From NCBI GenBank assembly GCA_022564695.1, contig JADFKX010000027.1:1-16134 (forward strand): a stretch of 16,134 bases of DNA, written 5' to 3'. Below the pieces are notes generated by a model. The model saw only the letters and a list, made by a program, of their open reading frames with translations. It did no database searches and was not told where the DNA came from. The translations under genes were made by a program, and so were the position numbers. The DNA comes from Chloroflexota bacterium (GTDB lineage: Bacteria > Chloroflexota > Dehalococcoidia > SM23-28-2 > RBG-16-64-32). Of the stretch, positions 1 to 6,999 are shown piece by piece. Each line of letters starts with the position of its first letter. Position 1 is the first letter of the stretch.

Positions 1-2381
1 AGCACGTTATCATGGCGCTGCTCACCCACGAGGGCGGCGTCGCGCCCGCCATCTTCGAGCACCTCAAGGTGGACCGCGCCAAGCTGCGCGAGGCCGTCGC
101 CGAGGCGCTGGCCAAGGCGCCCAAGCTCGCCTACGACGTGGTCCAGATATACACCACGCCGCGCATCGTGCGCATGCTGGAGGCGGCGAACGCGGAGGCG
201 GAACGGCTGAAGGACGAGTACGTGGGTGTGGAGCACATCCTCATCGCCGTCGCCGACGAGCGGGAGGGTGATGCGGTGCGCATCCTGGACCGGTTCGGCA
301 TCGATAAAGAGAAGATATACCGTGCCCTGCAGGAGGTGCGCGGCGGCGCTCGCGTGGACAGCCCCACGGCGGAGTCCAAGTACCGCGCTCTGGAGCGCTA
401 CAGCACAGACCTGACGGAGGCGGCGCGTCAGGGCAAGCTGGACCCCGTCATGCACCGCGAGGACGAGATCAAGCGGGTGATGCAGGTGCTGAACCGCCGC
501 ACCAAGAACAACCCGGTGATAATCGGCGAGGCGGGCGTCGGCAAGACCGCCATCGCCGAGGGGCTGGCGCAGAGGATCGTGGCCGGCGACGTGCCGGAGA
601 ACCTGAAGGATAAGCGGGTGCTGGCGCTGGACATGGGCGCCATGGTGGCCGGCTCCAAGTTCCGCGGCGAGTTCGAGGAGCGGTTGAAGGCGGTCATGGA
701 CGAGATCAAGCGGGCGAAGGGAGAGATCATCGTCTTCATCGACGAGATCCACCAGGTGGTGGGCGCCGGCGCCGCCGAAGGCTCTATCGACGCCTCCACC
801 ATGATGAAGCCCGCCCTGGCCCGCGGCGAGCTTCAGTGCGTGGGCGCTTGCACTCTGGACAACTACCGCAAGCACATCGAGAAGGACGCCGCCCTGGAGC
901 GCCGCTTCGCCCCCGTCTACGTGGACGAGCCCAGCCTGGACGACACGATCGAGATGCTCAAGGGGCTGCGGCCGCGCTACGAGGCCCACCACAAGGTGAA
1001 GATCGGCGACGAGGCGATCGAGGCGGCGGTGCGCCTGTCCGACCGCTACATCGCGGACCGTCACCTACCGGACAAAGCGATCGACCTGATCGACGAGGCG
1101 GCATCCAAGCACGTCATCGAGGCGCAGAGCATGCCGCCGGAGGTGCGCCGCCTCCAGGAGCGGGTGGACAAGCTGGCGCGCGAGGCGGAGGCCGCCGTTC
1201 AGCGCGAGGAGTACGAGGCGGCCGCCCACATCAAGACGGAGCTGGAGAACATCCGCGCCGAGTACGAGCAGCTGCGCTCCGGCTGGGAGAAGGACCACGT
1301 GGAGAGCATGAACGTGGAGGAGTCGGACATCGCGGATCTGGTGGCCAAGATGACCGGCATCCCCGTCGCCCGCATGCTGGAGGAGGAGAGCGAGAAGCTG
1401 CTGCAGATGGAGGAGCGGCTGCACGAGCGGGTGATCGGCCAGGAGACCGCGATCAGAGCCATCTCCGACGCGATCCGCCGCGCCCGCGCCGGGCTTAAGG
1501 ACCCGCGCCGGCCCATCGGCAGCTTCGTATTCCTGGGCCCCACGGGCGTGGGCAAGACGGAGCTGGCGCGGGCGCTGGCCGCCTTCATGTTCGACAACGA
1601 GGACGCGATGATCCGCATGGACATGAGCGAGTACCAGGAGCGGCACACCGTGTCCCGTCTCATCGGGGCGCCGCCGGGCTACGTTGGCTACGAGGAGGGC
1701 GGACAGCTCACGGAGATGGTGCGGCGGCGGCCCTACCGCGTCGTGTTGTTCGACGAGATCGAGAAGGCGCACCCGGAGGTGTTCAACATCCTCCTCCAGA
1801 TACTGGAGGACGGCCGCCTCACGGACGGCCACGGCCGTCCGGTGGACTTCCGCAACACGGTGATCATCATGACCTCCAACCTGGGCACGGAGGAGTTCCA
1901 GCGGACTCCCCTGGGCTTCGTCCCCTCGGGCAAGCCTAGCCAGTCGGAGAAGGATAAGCAGAAGAGCGAGGTGGAGAAGGCGTTGCGCAAGACGTTCCGG
2001 CCGGAGTTGCTCAACCGCATCGACGAGACGATAGTGTTCGACCCGCTGACGGAGGACGACCTGAAGCGGATCGTGGAGCTGCTGCTCAGCGATGTGCGGG
2101 AGCGGCTGACGGAGCGCCGGATCGGTCTGGAGCTGACGGAGGCGGCGAAGGAGGCGCTGGTGAAGGAGGGGTTCGACGCCGTGTTCGGGGCGCGGCCTCT
2201 GCGTAGGACGATCGAGCGGCGGGTGGCCAGCCCGCTATCGCGTCGCATTCTGGCGGGCGAGTTCGCTGAGGGCGACACGGCTCTGGTAGGCCACGCCGAC
2301 GGTCCGGACGGGCAAGGCGAGTACACGTTCGAGAAGAAGAAGGCGCCCGTGAAGGCGAAGGCCGCGGCGAAGGCGAGCTAG
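1..2381 (+). CDS. clpC: ClpC-type AAA+ unfoldase, 5'-truncated by window edge
   Basis: Hsp100/Clp ATPase that unfolds proteins and, in the ClpC subfamily, feeds them to ClpP in the cytoplasm. The frame is open back to base 1 and reads E-H-V-I before the ATG at 12, matching the conserved EHLLLALL of Clp N-domains. That ATG is therefore internal and roughly the first 25-40 residues are missing. Counting from it: N-domain 1-115; D1 Walker A GEAGVGKT 172-179 and Walker B VFIDEIH; an aromatic pore loop SKFRGEFEERL; a short middle domain with a UVR-like REEYEAAAHIKTELE near 398; D2 Walker A GPTGVGKT 509-516, pore loop GYVGYEEGG and Walker B VVLFDEIEKAHPEV. About 337 residues separate the two Walker A motifs, as in ClpC and unlike ClpB with its long middle domain. 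LGF at 634-636 matches the ClpP-docking tripeptide. The tail is Lys/Ala-rich. The N-terminal half reads somewhat ClpB-like. Confidence 0.95.
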   Translation, partial: HVIMALLTHEGGVAPAIFEHLKVDRAKLREAVAEALAKAPKLAYDVVQIYTTPRIVRMLEAANAEAERLKDEYVGVEHILIAVADEREGDAVRILDRFGIDKEKIYRALQEVRGGARVDSPTAESKYRALERYSTDLTEAARQGKLDPVMHREDEIKRVMQVLNRRTKNNPVIIGEAGVGKTAIAEGLAQRIVAGDVPENLKDKRVLALDMGAMVAGSKFRGEFEERLKAVMDEIKRAKGEIIVFIDEIHQVVGAGAAEGSIDASTMMKPALARGELQCVGACTLDNYRKHIEKDAALERRFAPVYVDEPSLDDTIEMLKGLRPRYEAHHKVKIGDEAIEAAVRLSDRYIADRHLPDKAIDLIDEAASKHVIEAQSMPPEVRRLQERVDKLAREAEAAVQREEYEAAAHIKTELENIRAEYEQLRSGWEKDHVESMNVEESDIADLVAKMTGIPVARMLEEESEKLLQMEERLHERVIGQETAIRAISDAIRRARAGLKDPRRPIGSFVFLGPTGVGKTELARALAAFMFDNEDAMIRMDMSEYQERHTVSRLIGAPPGYVGYEEGGQLTEMVRRRPYRVVLFDEIEKAHPEVFNILLQILEDGRLTDGHGRPVDFRNTVIIMTSNLGTEEFQRTPLGFVPSGKPSQSEKDKQKSEVEKALRKTFRPELLNRIDETIVFDPLTEDDLKRIVELLLSDVRERLTERRIGLELTEAAKEALVKEGFDAVFGARPLRRTIERRVASPLSRRILAGEFAEGDTALVGHADGPDGQGEYTFEKKKAPVKAKAAAKAS

Positions 2382-2423
2382 GGGGCGGGCCTGCCTGCCA
2401 GTAGGCGGGGTAAAACGGATGAT

Positions 2424-2446
2424 GGCGACCTGAAGGTCGCCGCTAC
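2424..2446 (-). repeat. REP-like palindrome with GTAG foot
   Basis: Perfect 7-bp inverted repeat GGCGACC-TGAA-GGTCGCC (2424-2441) followed by GCTAC. On the minus strand it reads GTAG, a C, then the hairpin. A GTAG tetranucleotide beside a palindrome is the signature of REP elements mobilised by RAYT transposases, and a RAYT gene fragment lies at the right end of this window. The sequence differs from the REPs at 15789 and 16071, so it would be a second family. It may also help terminate clpC, although no T-run follows. Confidence 0.6.
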
Positions 2447-2478
2447 ACAGGTTCTAGCAGGCTCTGCCCCGCCGGAGT

Positions 2479-2492
2479 CTGCTTGGAAGCAG
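2479..2492. terminator. Hairpin between convergent genes
   Basis: Perfect inverted repeat CTGCTT-GG-AAGCAG, with outer CCGCC/GGCGG arms able to extend pairing imperfectly. It lies between the clpC stop and the stop of the convergent gene at 2509, where a bidirectional terminator would be expected. There is no clear T-tract on either strand, so it could equally be another dispersed palindrome. Confidence 0.35.
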
Positions 2493-2508
2493 GCAGGGCG
2501 GACAGACG

Positions 2509-2952
2509 CTAGGCTTCTTTGGCGACGGGCTCGGGCTCGGCCTCGTTGCGGCGCAGGGAGGGGACGCGGGCACGTAGGAAGGCGGGGGCGCTCTCCTGGA
2601 CGCGCTCCACGGCCTGGCGCACCTCGCCGAAGCTGCGGCGGACCACTTCGCGGCCCTCTCGCTGGGACTCCGCCACGTCGTCCAGCATCTCCTGCCAGAG
2701 GGCTATCCGGCGTGCCTGGTCGTTGGCCAGGACCTCGGAGGCGGACTCGTACAGGCCGACTACGTCGGTCGGGCGCTGGGCCCAGCCTCGGCCCACGTTG
2801 GTCCAGTCGTGAGCGCCCTGACGTGTGGCCTCGACCACGCTGCGCACGAACCGGTAATAGCGTTCGTTGATGCCCTTGATCGTGTCGAATCTGGCTTCCT
2901 GACGTTCGATGATCGTCTCCAACAGGCGGTCGATGCTTTCGCGGGTGGTCAT
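2509..2952 (-). CDS. Small helical protein, phasin-like, function unknown
   Basis: A 147-residue, highly charged, almost entirely helical protein with no signal peptide or membrane segment. It is rich in Glu, Arg, Ala and Gln with heptad-like stretches, for example around REVVRRSFGEVRQAVERVQ, and has a low-complexity basic/acidic tail. The length and amphipathic helices resemble phasin-like or apolipoprotein-like coat proteins, but I see no diagnostic motif, so the functional label is weak. The gene itself is well supported: AAGGAG sits 7 bases before the ATG, and a TTGACA-N18-TGTAAT promoter lies upstream on the same strand. It is convergent with clpC and divergent from the small gene at 3140. 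Confidence 0.75.
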   Translation of the reverse strand: MTTRESIDRLLETIIERQEARFDTIKGINERYYRFVRSVVEATRQGAHDWTNVGRGWAQRPTDVVGLYESASEVLANDQARRIALWQEMLDDVAESQREGREVVRRSFGEVRQAVERVQESAPAFLRARVPSLRRNEAEPEPVAKEA

Positions 2953-2993
2953 ATTCTCGCTCCTTGGGGTGCTCTCGCGGGTGGTCGCCTTCC

Positions 2994-3023
2994 ATTACAC
3001 CCCGCAGGCGGAAGCGATGTCAA
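2994..3023 (-). promoter_or_regulatory. Sigma-A-type promoter of the phasin-like gene
   Basis: On the minus strand a perfect -35 TTGACA (3023-3018) is separated by 18 bases from -10 TGTAAT (2999-2994). The predicted transcript start is near 2987, leaving a leader of about 35 bases that carries the AAGGAG before the ATG at 2952. Confidence 0.7.
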
Positions 3024-3058
3024 CGGCAAATTGGGTCGGGGCGATCGATTCCCAGCAG

Positions 3059-3077
3059 ATCATTCTGTCATAATGAT
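3059..3077. promoter_or_regulatory. Dyad over a possible -10 upstream of the DUF4177-like gene
   Basis: Inverted repeat ATCATT-N7-AATGAT in the divergent intergenic region. It overlaps a -10-like CATAAT (3069-3074) on the plus strand, and no convincing -35 precedes it. An operator overlapping a weak promoter is one reading; the stem is only 6 bp, so chance is possible. Confidence 0.3.
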
Positions 3078-3125
3078 ATGGGCAGGGCGGCTCTGCGCTT
3101 CTGATCGCCGGTTCGCCGCGAATGC

Positions 3126-3132
3126 AAGGAGG
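3126..3132 (+). promoter_or_regulatory. Ribosome binding site fixing the start at 3140
   Basis: AAGGAGG lies 7 bases before the ATG at 3140. It falls inside the in-frame extension from the ATG at 3122, which therefore is not the likely start. Confidence 0.8.
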
Positions 3133-3139
3133 CGAACAG

Positions 3140-3370
3140 ATGGCATTGTGGGAGTACAAGGTCGCTTATGTAGACTTCCGGGGACGCATATCCTCGGAGG
3201 GTTCGGAGTTCATCCGCCAGCCGGGTGAGCACCGCACGTCGTTTGTCCGGCGCTACCTGGACGTTCTGGGCCAGGAGAGCTGGGAGTTGGCTACGGTGCA
3301 ACCCTTACGATACGAGGCGAGCTACTTTGTTCTTAAGCGGCCCGCGAAGGCCGCGAAGAAGGAAGGTTAG
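3140..3370 (+). CDS. Small DUF4177-like protein
   Basis: A 76-residue protein starting MALWEYKVAYVDFRG, with a later LGQESWELATVQPL and FVLKRP. The W-E-Y-K-V start, the L-G-x-E-x-W-E-L turn and the final F-x-L-K-R strand are the hallmarks of the DUF4177 family, small alpha/beta proteins of unknown function. I chose the ATG at 3140 over the in-frame ATG at 3122 because a full AAGGAGG is 7 bases upstream of it. The C-terminus is Lys/Ala-rich. The protein is cytoplasmic by sequence. Nothing in the neighbourhood ties it to a pathway, and 162 bases separate it from the next gene. Confidence 0.8.
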   Translation: MALWEYKVAYVDFRGRISSEGSEFIRQPGEHRTSFVRRYLDVLGQESWELATVQPLRYEASYFVLKRPAKAAKKEG

Positions 3371-3467
3371 TCCGTCTACAGCGGATAGTAGGTCTGGTTT
3401 GACGCGCGGCTGACGGCGATGAGAACGGGGCCGCCCTGCGCCCGGCGACTCGGACGCGCCGGTTTGC

Positions 3468-3497
3468 CTGGCGGAGCCAGATTGCGTCCCCTATAAT
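3468..3497 (+). promoter_or_regulatory. Candidate promoter of the RpiB-like operon, with dyad in the -35 region
   Basis: A consensus -10 TATAAT (3492-3497) lies 35 bases upstream of the TTG start at 3533. No -35 hexamer fits at 16-18 bases. In its place sits a small dyad, CTGGC-GGA-GCCAG (3468-3480). A consensus -10, a missing -35 and a dyad at that position would fit activator-dependent transcription. This is inference from layout only. Confidence 0.45.
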
Positions 3498-3532
3498 AGA
3501 TACAAGCAGGGCCTTTCTAGTGAAACATATCT

Positions 3533-4018
3533 TTGCGCATAGCTTTCGGTAGCGACGAACGGACGCACCTGGTCGACTTTGTCGAGCAGGCGCTGCGTAA
3601 CCGGGGCCATCAGGTAGAGCTGGTGGGGCCGCCGGCAGGCAAGCCGTTGCAATGGACGGAGGTTGCCGGCGCCGTGGCTGAGCGGGTGTCCTCCGCTCAG
3701 GCCGATGAGGGTGTGCTCTGCTGCTGGACGGGCACCGGCGTCTCAATAGCGGCGAACAAGGTTCCCGGAGTGCGGGCCGCGCTCTGCGGCGATGCAGAGA
3801 CCGCCCGCGGCGCCCGTGCCTGGAACGACGCCAATCTGCTCTGCCTCAGCCTGCGTACTACCACTGAGGCTGTGGCAGGAGAGATCCTGGAAGCCTGGTT
3901 CTCCGCGTCCCTTGATGAGAGCGAGGCGGAGAATATTGAGAAACTCAAGAAGATGGATGGACGATACCGGTCGCGGGACGTACTTGCGTCTGCAGAGGGG
4001 AAGAAGGGGAGGGTTTAG
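3533..4018 (+). CDS. RpiB/LacAB-family protein with altered active site
   Basis: 161 residues, the usual RpiB length of about 150. Family members isomerise sugar phosphates such as ribose 5-phosphate/ribulose 5-phosphate. The fold signature is clear: MRIAFGSD at the start, G-V-L-C-C-W-T-G-T-G-V-S-I-A-A-N-K (60-76), VRAALC and NDANLLCLSLR (98-108). C64 corresponds to the catalytic Cys. Other key sites have changed: the Gly after that Cys is W65, the His after SD is E9, and the His of the usual HNDAN is W97. It may therefore use a different substrate or be inactive. The start is a TTG, chosen because MRIAFGSD aligns with the family N-terminus; no strong Shine-Dalgarno is visible. Its TAG stop overlaps the next GTG start by one base. 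Confidence 0.85.
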   Translation: MRIAFGSDERTHLVDFVEQALRNRGHQVELVGPPAGKPLQWTEVAGAVAERVSSAQADEGVLCCWTGTGVSIAANKVPGVRAALCGDAETARGARAWNDANLLCLSLRTTTEAVAGEILEAWFSASLDESEAENIEKLKKMDGRYRSRDVLASAEGKKGRV

Positions 4019-5583
4019 TGGCAGAAGAGCGGCAGAGAAGGCGGCGCGGCCGCCGGCGTGGTGGCGGCGGTGGTCATCCTTCCGACAGGCCCACCGAACA
4101 GCGGCCGGAAGAGGGTCAGACCGAGGAGCGGCCGGAAGAGGCCGAGCCCCAATCAGTTGAAGAGAGCAGCCCCCCGTCACGGCGTAGGTTCTTTTTCGGG
4201 CGGCGCCGTGGCCACGAGGGGGAGGCGGGGGAGAAGGCGGAGCGCGGTCACGGGGAGCGCGAGGAGAGACAGGCGGCCGGAACGCCTGCGCACATCTCGC
4301 CGCTCAGCTTCTGGCGCCGTGGTCGGTCCCGCACTTATCGTGAGCAGCCGGTGCCCAAGCAGACCATGGGGCGGACGTTGCGCCGCCTCCGCGGTATGTA
4401 CTTGCCGCCCTGGGTGCCGGTGATGTTCATCGTCGTCGTGGTGTTCGGCATCCTTGGGGTGCTGTTCGTCGTGCGCGGCGTCACCGGCGCGCCTCGCAAC
4501 GGTGACCACTGGCACGCTACCTACCAGACCTTCATCTGTGGCCAACGTCAGCCCCACTTCCCTATCTGGGAGGCCAGCCAAGGCATCCACACCCACGCCG
4601 ACGGCATCATCCACATGCACCCCTTTACCCCTTCTGGGGAGGGCGCCGGCGCCCGATTGGTCAAGTGGTTCGAGTACGGCGGCGGTAAGCTCACTCAGTC
4701 CGAGTTGAGGAAGCCTGGTAGCCGCGAAGAGTTCAAGAACGGCGACCTGTGCGACGATGGCCGCGAAGGCTTCGTCCAGGTGTTTGTGACGACCCCGGAC
4801 ATCGGCGTTGAGGAGAAGCTGGAAGACTGGAGCCGCTACATACCCCAAGACGGCGATCGCGTCCGCATCGTGTTCGGTCCCGAGGCGGAGGCGGGTCTGG
4901 TTGAGCAGGAAGACCGGACGGTGATCCCTGAGAGCGAGGCGGCGCGAACGGTGGAGATTGAGGTGACGGGCGCCGAGGGTGATGCCGCCTTTGTTCCCGA
5001 TTCGATAGAGCTTGGGCCCGGTGAGACCGTTAAGCTGCTGGTGAGAAACACGGGTTCGATATCACACAGCGTGCGCGTGGAGGGCGCCGACGGCCTATAC
5101 GAGACCAGTGACGACTTTGTAAGCGAACCCGAGATCATCCAGCCGGGGGAGGAAGGATACCTCATCGTCCGCTTGGATGAGGTGGGCGAGGTCGAGTTTA
5201 AGGACCCGACTGCCCCGGGCGCCATCGGCACGCTAGTGGTGACGGACGAGCCGACGGGGGAGGTTACGGATGCACCCGAGGAGGTTGATGTCACGTTTGA
5301 CGTGTCGATGGGCGATAACTTCTTCGAGCCCAGCGAGCTGGAGGTGGAGGCGGGTCAGACGTTCCGCATTAACCTGACCAACGCCGGCGAGTTCATCCAC
5401 AACCTACGCATAGCGGGGGCCGATGGCGAGTTCGAAACCGGGGACGACCTGGTGTCTACACCGAAGTTCCAGACAGGCGGGGAGTCCGGGGAGCTGGTGG
5501 GCCAGATCGATAAGCCAGGCGTTTACAGCTTCCGCTCTGACTCTCAGTCTACCGAGATGACGGGGACGATCACGGTCAAATAG
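4018..5583 (+). CDS. Membrane protein: His/Cys-rich ectodomain plus two ligand-less cupredoxin-like domains
   Basis: 521 residues. Residues 1-130 are a disordered, Arg/Glu-rich cytoplasmic segment. One membrane helix follows (about 133-155), placing the rest outside the cell. Residues 160-288 form a His/Cys-rich domain: GDHWH 162-166, C174, GIHTHADGIIHMHPF 189-203, a long EYGGGKLTQSE block and C245. Two cupredoxin-like domains follow (312-408 and 423-521), each with a PxSIELGPGET/PSELEVEAGQT strand and SHSVRV/IHNLRI. One copper-type His remains in each (H350, H461). The Cys/His/Met positions of the C-terminal loop read K395/T398/A402 in the first and S507/Q510/M514 in the second, so type I copper binding is unlikely. 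The GTG start overlaps the upstream stop and is preceded by GGGGAGGG, implying translational coupling. The His/Cys domain is of a type I recall from uncharacterised Chloroflexota and Actinobacteria proteins; metal binding is inference. Confidence 0.85.
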   Translation: MAEERQRRRRGRRRGGGGGHPSDRPTEQRPEEGQTEERPEEAEPQSVEESSPPSRRRFFFGRRRGHEGEAGEKAERGHGEREERQAAGTPAHISPLSFWRRGRSRTYREQPVPKQTMGRTLRRLRGMYLPPWVPVMFIVVVVFGILGVLFVVRGVTGAPRNGDHWHATYQTFICGQRQPHFPIWEASQGIHTHADGIIHMHPFTPSGEGAGARLVKWFEYGGGKLTQSELRKPGSREEFKNGDLCDDGREGFVQVFVTTPDIGVEEKLEDWSRYIPQDGDRVRIVFGPEAEAGLVEQEDRTVIPESEAARTVEIEVTGAEGDAAFVPDSIELGPGETVKLLVRNTGSISHSVRVEGADGLYETSDDFVSEPEIIQPGEEGYLIVRLDEVGEVEFKDPTAPGAIGTLVVTDEPTGEVTDAPEEVDVTFDVSMGDNFFEPSELEVEAGQTFRINLTNAGEFIHNLRIAGADGEFETGDDLVSTPKFQTGGESGELVGQIDKPGVYSFRSDSQSTEMTGTITVK

Positions 5584-5613
5584 GGGGTGGCAGGCGTCCC
5601 TCGATCGTAGCGG

Positions 5614-6153
5614 GTGCTTGGCAGGATGCTCTATCGCGCCGCCCGTTGGCTGCTAACGCGGCTGCTGTTCGTCTTTCTCGTCTCGCTGGCGGTGGTCGTG
5701 TTCGCGCGGCAGTTCATGGACGGCACCAGCGATAGCGGCGACATCGAGGAGCCCTCGTCAGAGATAGCGGGGCCATCCATCGGGGACCACTGGCACGTCG
5801 CCTATAAGGTCTACATCTGCGGTGAGCTCCAGCCGGAGTTCGCCCTTTGGCAAGGCGGCATACACACGCACGACGACGGTATCATCCACATCCATCCGTT
5901 CCTGCCCTCAGAGGAGGGCGAGGGTGCCCGCCTGGTGAAGTGGTTCGAGTACGGCGGCGGCAAGCTCACCCAGTCCGAGATGAGGATGCCGGGCAGCCGA
6001 GAGGAGTATAAGAACGGCGATGAATGCCCTGGCGGCGCAGAGGCTGTGCTACGGGTGTTTGTGGACGGGGAGTGGTTGGAGGACTGGAGCGAATATATTC
6101 CCCAGCACGGAGACCGCGTCCAGATCGAATTCGGGGAAGTGGCGGCTGATTAG
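5614..6153 (+). CDS. Membrane-anchored His/Cys-rich domain protein, paralogue of the upstream gene
   Basis: 179 residues: a short basic N-terminus, one membrane helix (about 13-31), a short linker, then the same His/Cys-rich domain as its neighbour (55-176) and no cupredoxin part. Shared residues include GDHWH 57-61, C69, GIHTHDDGIIHIHPF 82-96, the KWFEYGGGKLTQSE block, PGSREE, C138 and the closing EDWSEYIPQHGDRVQIEFG. The start is uncertain: GTG 5614 lacks a clear ribosome site, and ATG 5626 has GGCAGG directly adjacent, which is too close. It lies 30 bases after the previous stop, so it is probably co-transcribed. Conserved His and Cys suggest an extracytoplasmic metal-binding or redox role, but no function is established. 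Confidence 0.8.
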   Translation: MLGRMLYRAARWLLTRLLFVFLVSLAVVVFARQFMDGTSDSGDIEEPSSEIAGPSIGDHWHVAYKVYICGELQPEFALWQGGIHTHDDGIIHIHPFLPSEEGEGARLVKWFEYGGGKLTQSEMRMPGSREEYKNGDECPGGAEAVLRVFVDGEWLEDWSEYIPQHGDRVQIEFGEVAAD

Positions 6154-6217
6154 AAGTCGGTTCAGGAGCGCTGTTAGATATGGTTATTGTAACTGAAGGG
6201 GCTGCGAGACCGTCATC

Positions 6218-6245
6218 TTGACAGACCCCGTGCGGGCTTTATACT
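6218..6245 (+). promoter_or_regulatory. Near-consensus sigma-A promoter
   Basis: TTGACA (6218-6223), a 16-base spacer and TATACT (6240-6245). The predicted transcript start near 6252 lies downstream of the in-frame ATG at 6247, so that ATG cannot be used from this promoter. This supports the start at 6304. Confidence 0.8.
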
Positions 6246-6291
6246 GATGGCGCCTCTAAGGGCCGCGGCGAGATGTGGTGGTGAAGGGAGT

Positions 6292-6298
6292 AGAGGAG
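6292..6298 (+). promoter_or_regulatory. Ribosome binding site fixing the start at 6304
   Basis: AGAGGAG ends 5 bases before the ATG at 6304. It fits the promoter just upstream and the family N-terminus. Confidence 0.75.
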
Positions 6299-6303
6299 AA
6301 GAT

Positions 6304-6999
6304 ATGCCGGTAGTGACCATGTCCGGGACGATAGCCAGCGGCGCCCACGAGATCGGGCGGGCAGCAGCCTCTCTCTTGGGGACAGACTACGTTGACCAGC
6401 AACTGCTGGTGGATGCGGCCAGGCGGCTGGGCGTTCCCCTGGATGTTATGGCCGAACACGACGAGCGCTGCTCCAGCCTTGGCGAGCGCCTGTCGAGAAT
6501 GCTGCGCGGCTTCCTTGAGCGGTCCGCCGCTGGAGGTGATCCGTTAACCGGAGCAGGCGGGCTGGAAGTCCTGCTGGGCCGTACGTACGCGGATATGGCG
6601 CTGGAGCGCGAAGAGCCGGAGATCAGCGATTCCCTGTACATGAAGACGATGACGGCGATCATCCGCGAGTTGGGGGACCGTGGAGATATCGTGGTGCTGG
6701 GGCGAGGGTGTCAGATGATCCTGCGTGGTTTGCCGGAGGCGCTTCACGTCCTGACTATCGCTCCCGAGGAGTTGCGCATCGAGCGTCTCGCTGCACGCGA
6801 GGGGATGTCGGTGGAGGATGCGACGCAACGAGTCCACAACAGTGACAAAGCCCGAGGCACTTTCCACCGCAAGTTCTGGAAGGTGGATGTGAGCGACCCA
6901 TCGCTGTACGACATTACGCTTGAGACCTCGCGGTTGTCGTACGAGGTAGGGGCGGAGTTGGTGGCGGGGGCGGTGCGGTCTAACGTGGGTCCAGGTTAG
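6304..6999 (+). CDS. Cytidylate-kinase-like family protein
   Basis: 231 residues of the cytidylate-kinase-2-like P-loop family, which resembles nucleoside monophosphate kinases but whose substrate is usually unproven. The N-terminus MPVVTMSGTIASGAHEIG contains the family's modified phosphate-binding loop (SGxIASGxxEIG), in which the usual Lys is not in its classical place. Then come YVDQQLL, the conserved LGRGCQMILRG strand and loop, LHVLTIAPEELRIERLAAREG, an Arg/Lys-containing lid HNSDKARGTFHRKFW, and DPSLYDITLETSRLSYE. I preferred the ATG at 6304 over 6247 because of the ribosome site and promoter position, and because the earlier start adds 19 residues unlike the family. The 3' end overlaps the convergent gene at 6980 by 20 bases. 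Confidence 0.85.
   Translation: MPVVTMSGTIASGAHEIGRAAASLLGTDYVDQQLLVDAARRLGVPLDVMAEHDERCSSLGERLSRMLRGFLERSAAGGDPLTGAGGLEVLLGRTYADMALEREEPEISDSLYMKTMTAIIRELGDRGDIVVLGRGCQMILRGLPEALHVLTIAPEELRIERLAAREGMSVEDATQRVHNSDKARGTFHRKFWKVDVSDPSLYDITLETSRLSYEVGAELVAGAVRSNVGPG

Noticed and set aside
836..1498. 220-codon plus-strand frame inside clpC
   Set aside because: Arg/Gly/Ala-rich out-of-frame shadow of the Walker domains; no ribosome site or family motif.
1065..1832. Long minus-strand frame inside clpC (255 codons), with others at 428-802 and 1733-2326
   Set aside because: Antisense to an unmistakable Clp ATPase; the translations are low-complexity and are explained by high GC.
4177..4848. 223-codon minus-strand frame across the His/Cys-rich gene
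   Set aside because: Antisense to a gene with a clear paralogue, a membrane helix and conserved motifs.
6154..6217. Possible terminator after the His/Cys-rich operon
   Set aside because: No stem longer than a few base pairs and no T-run could be found.
6247..6303. Earlier ATG for the cytidylate-kinase-like gene
   Set aside because: It lies upstream of the predicted transcript start, has no ribosome site, and adds residues unlike the family.
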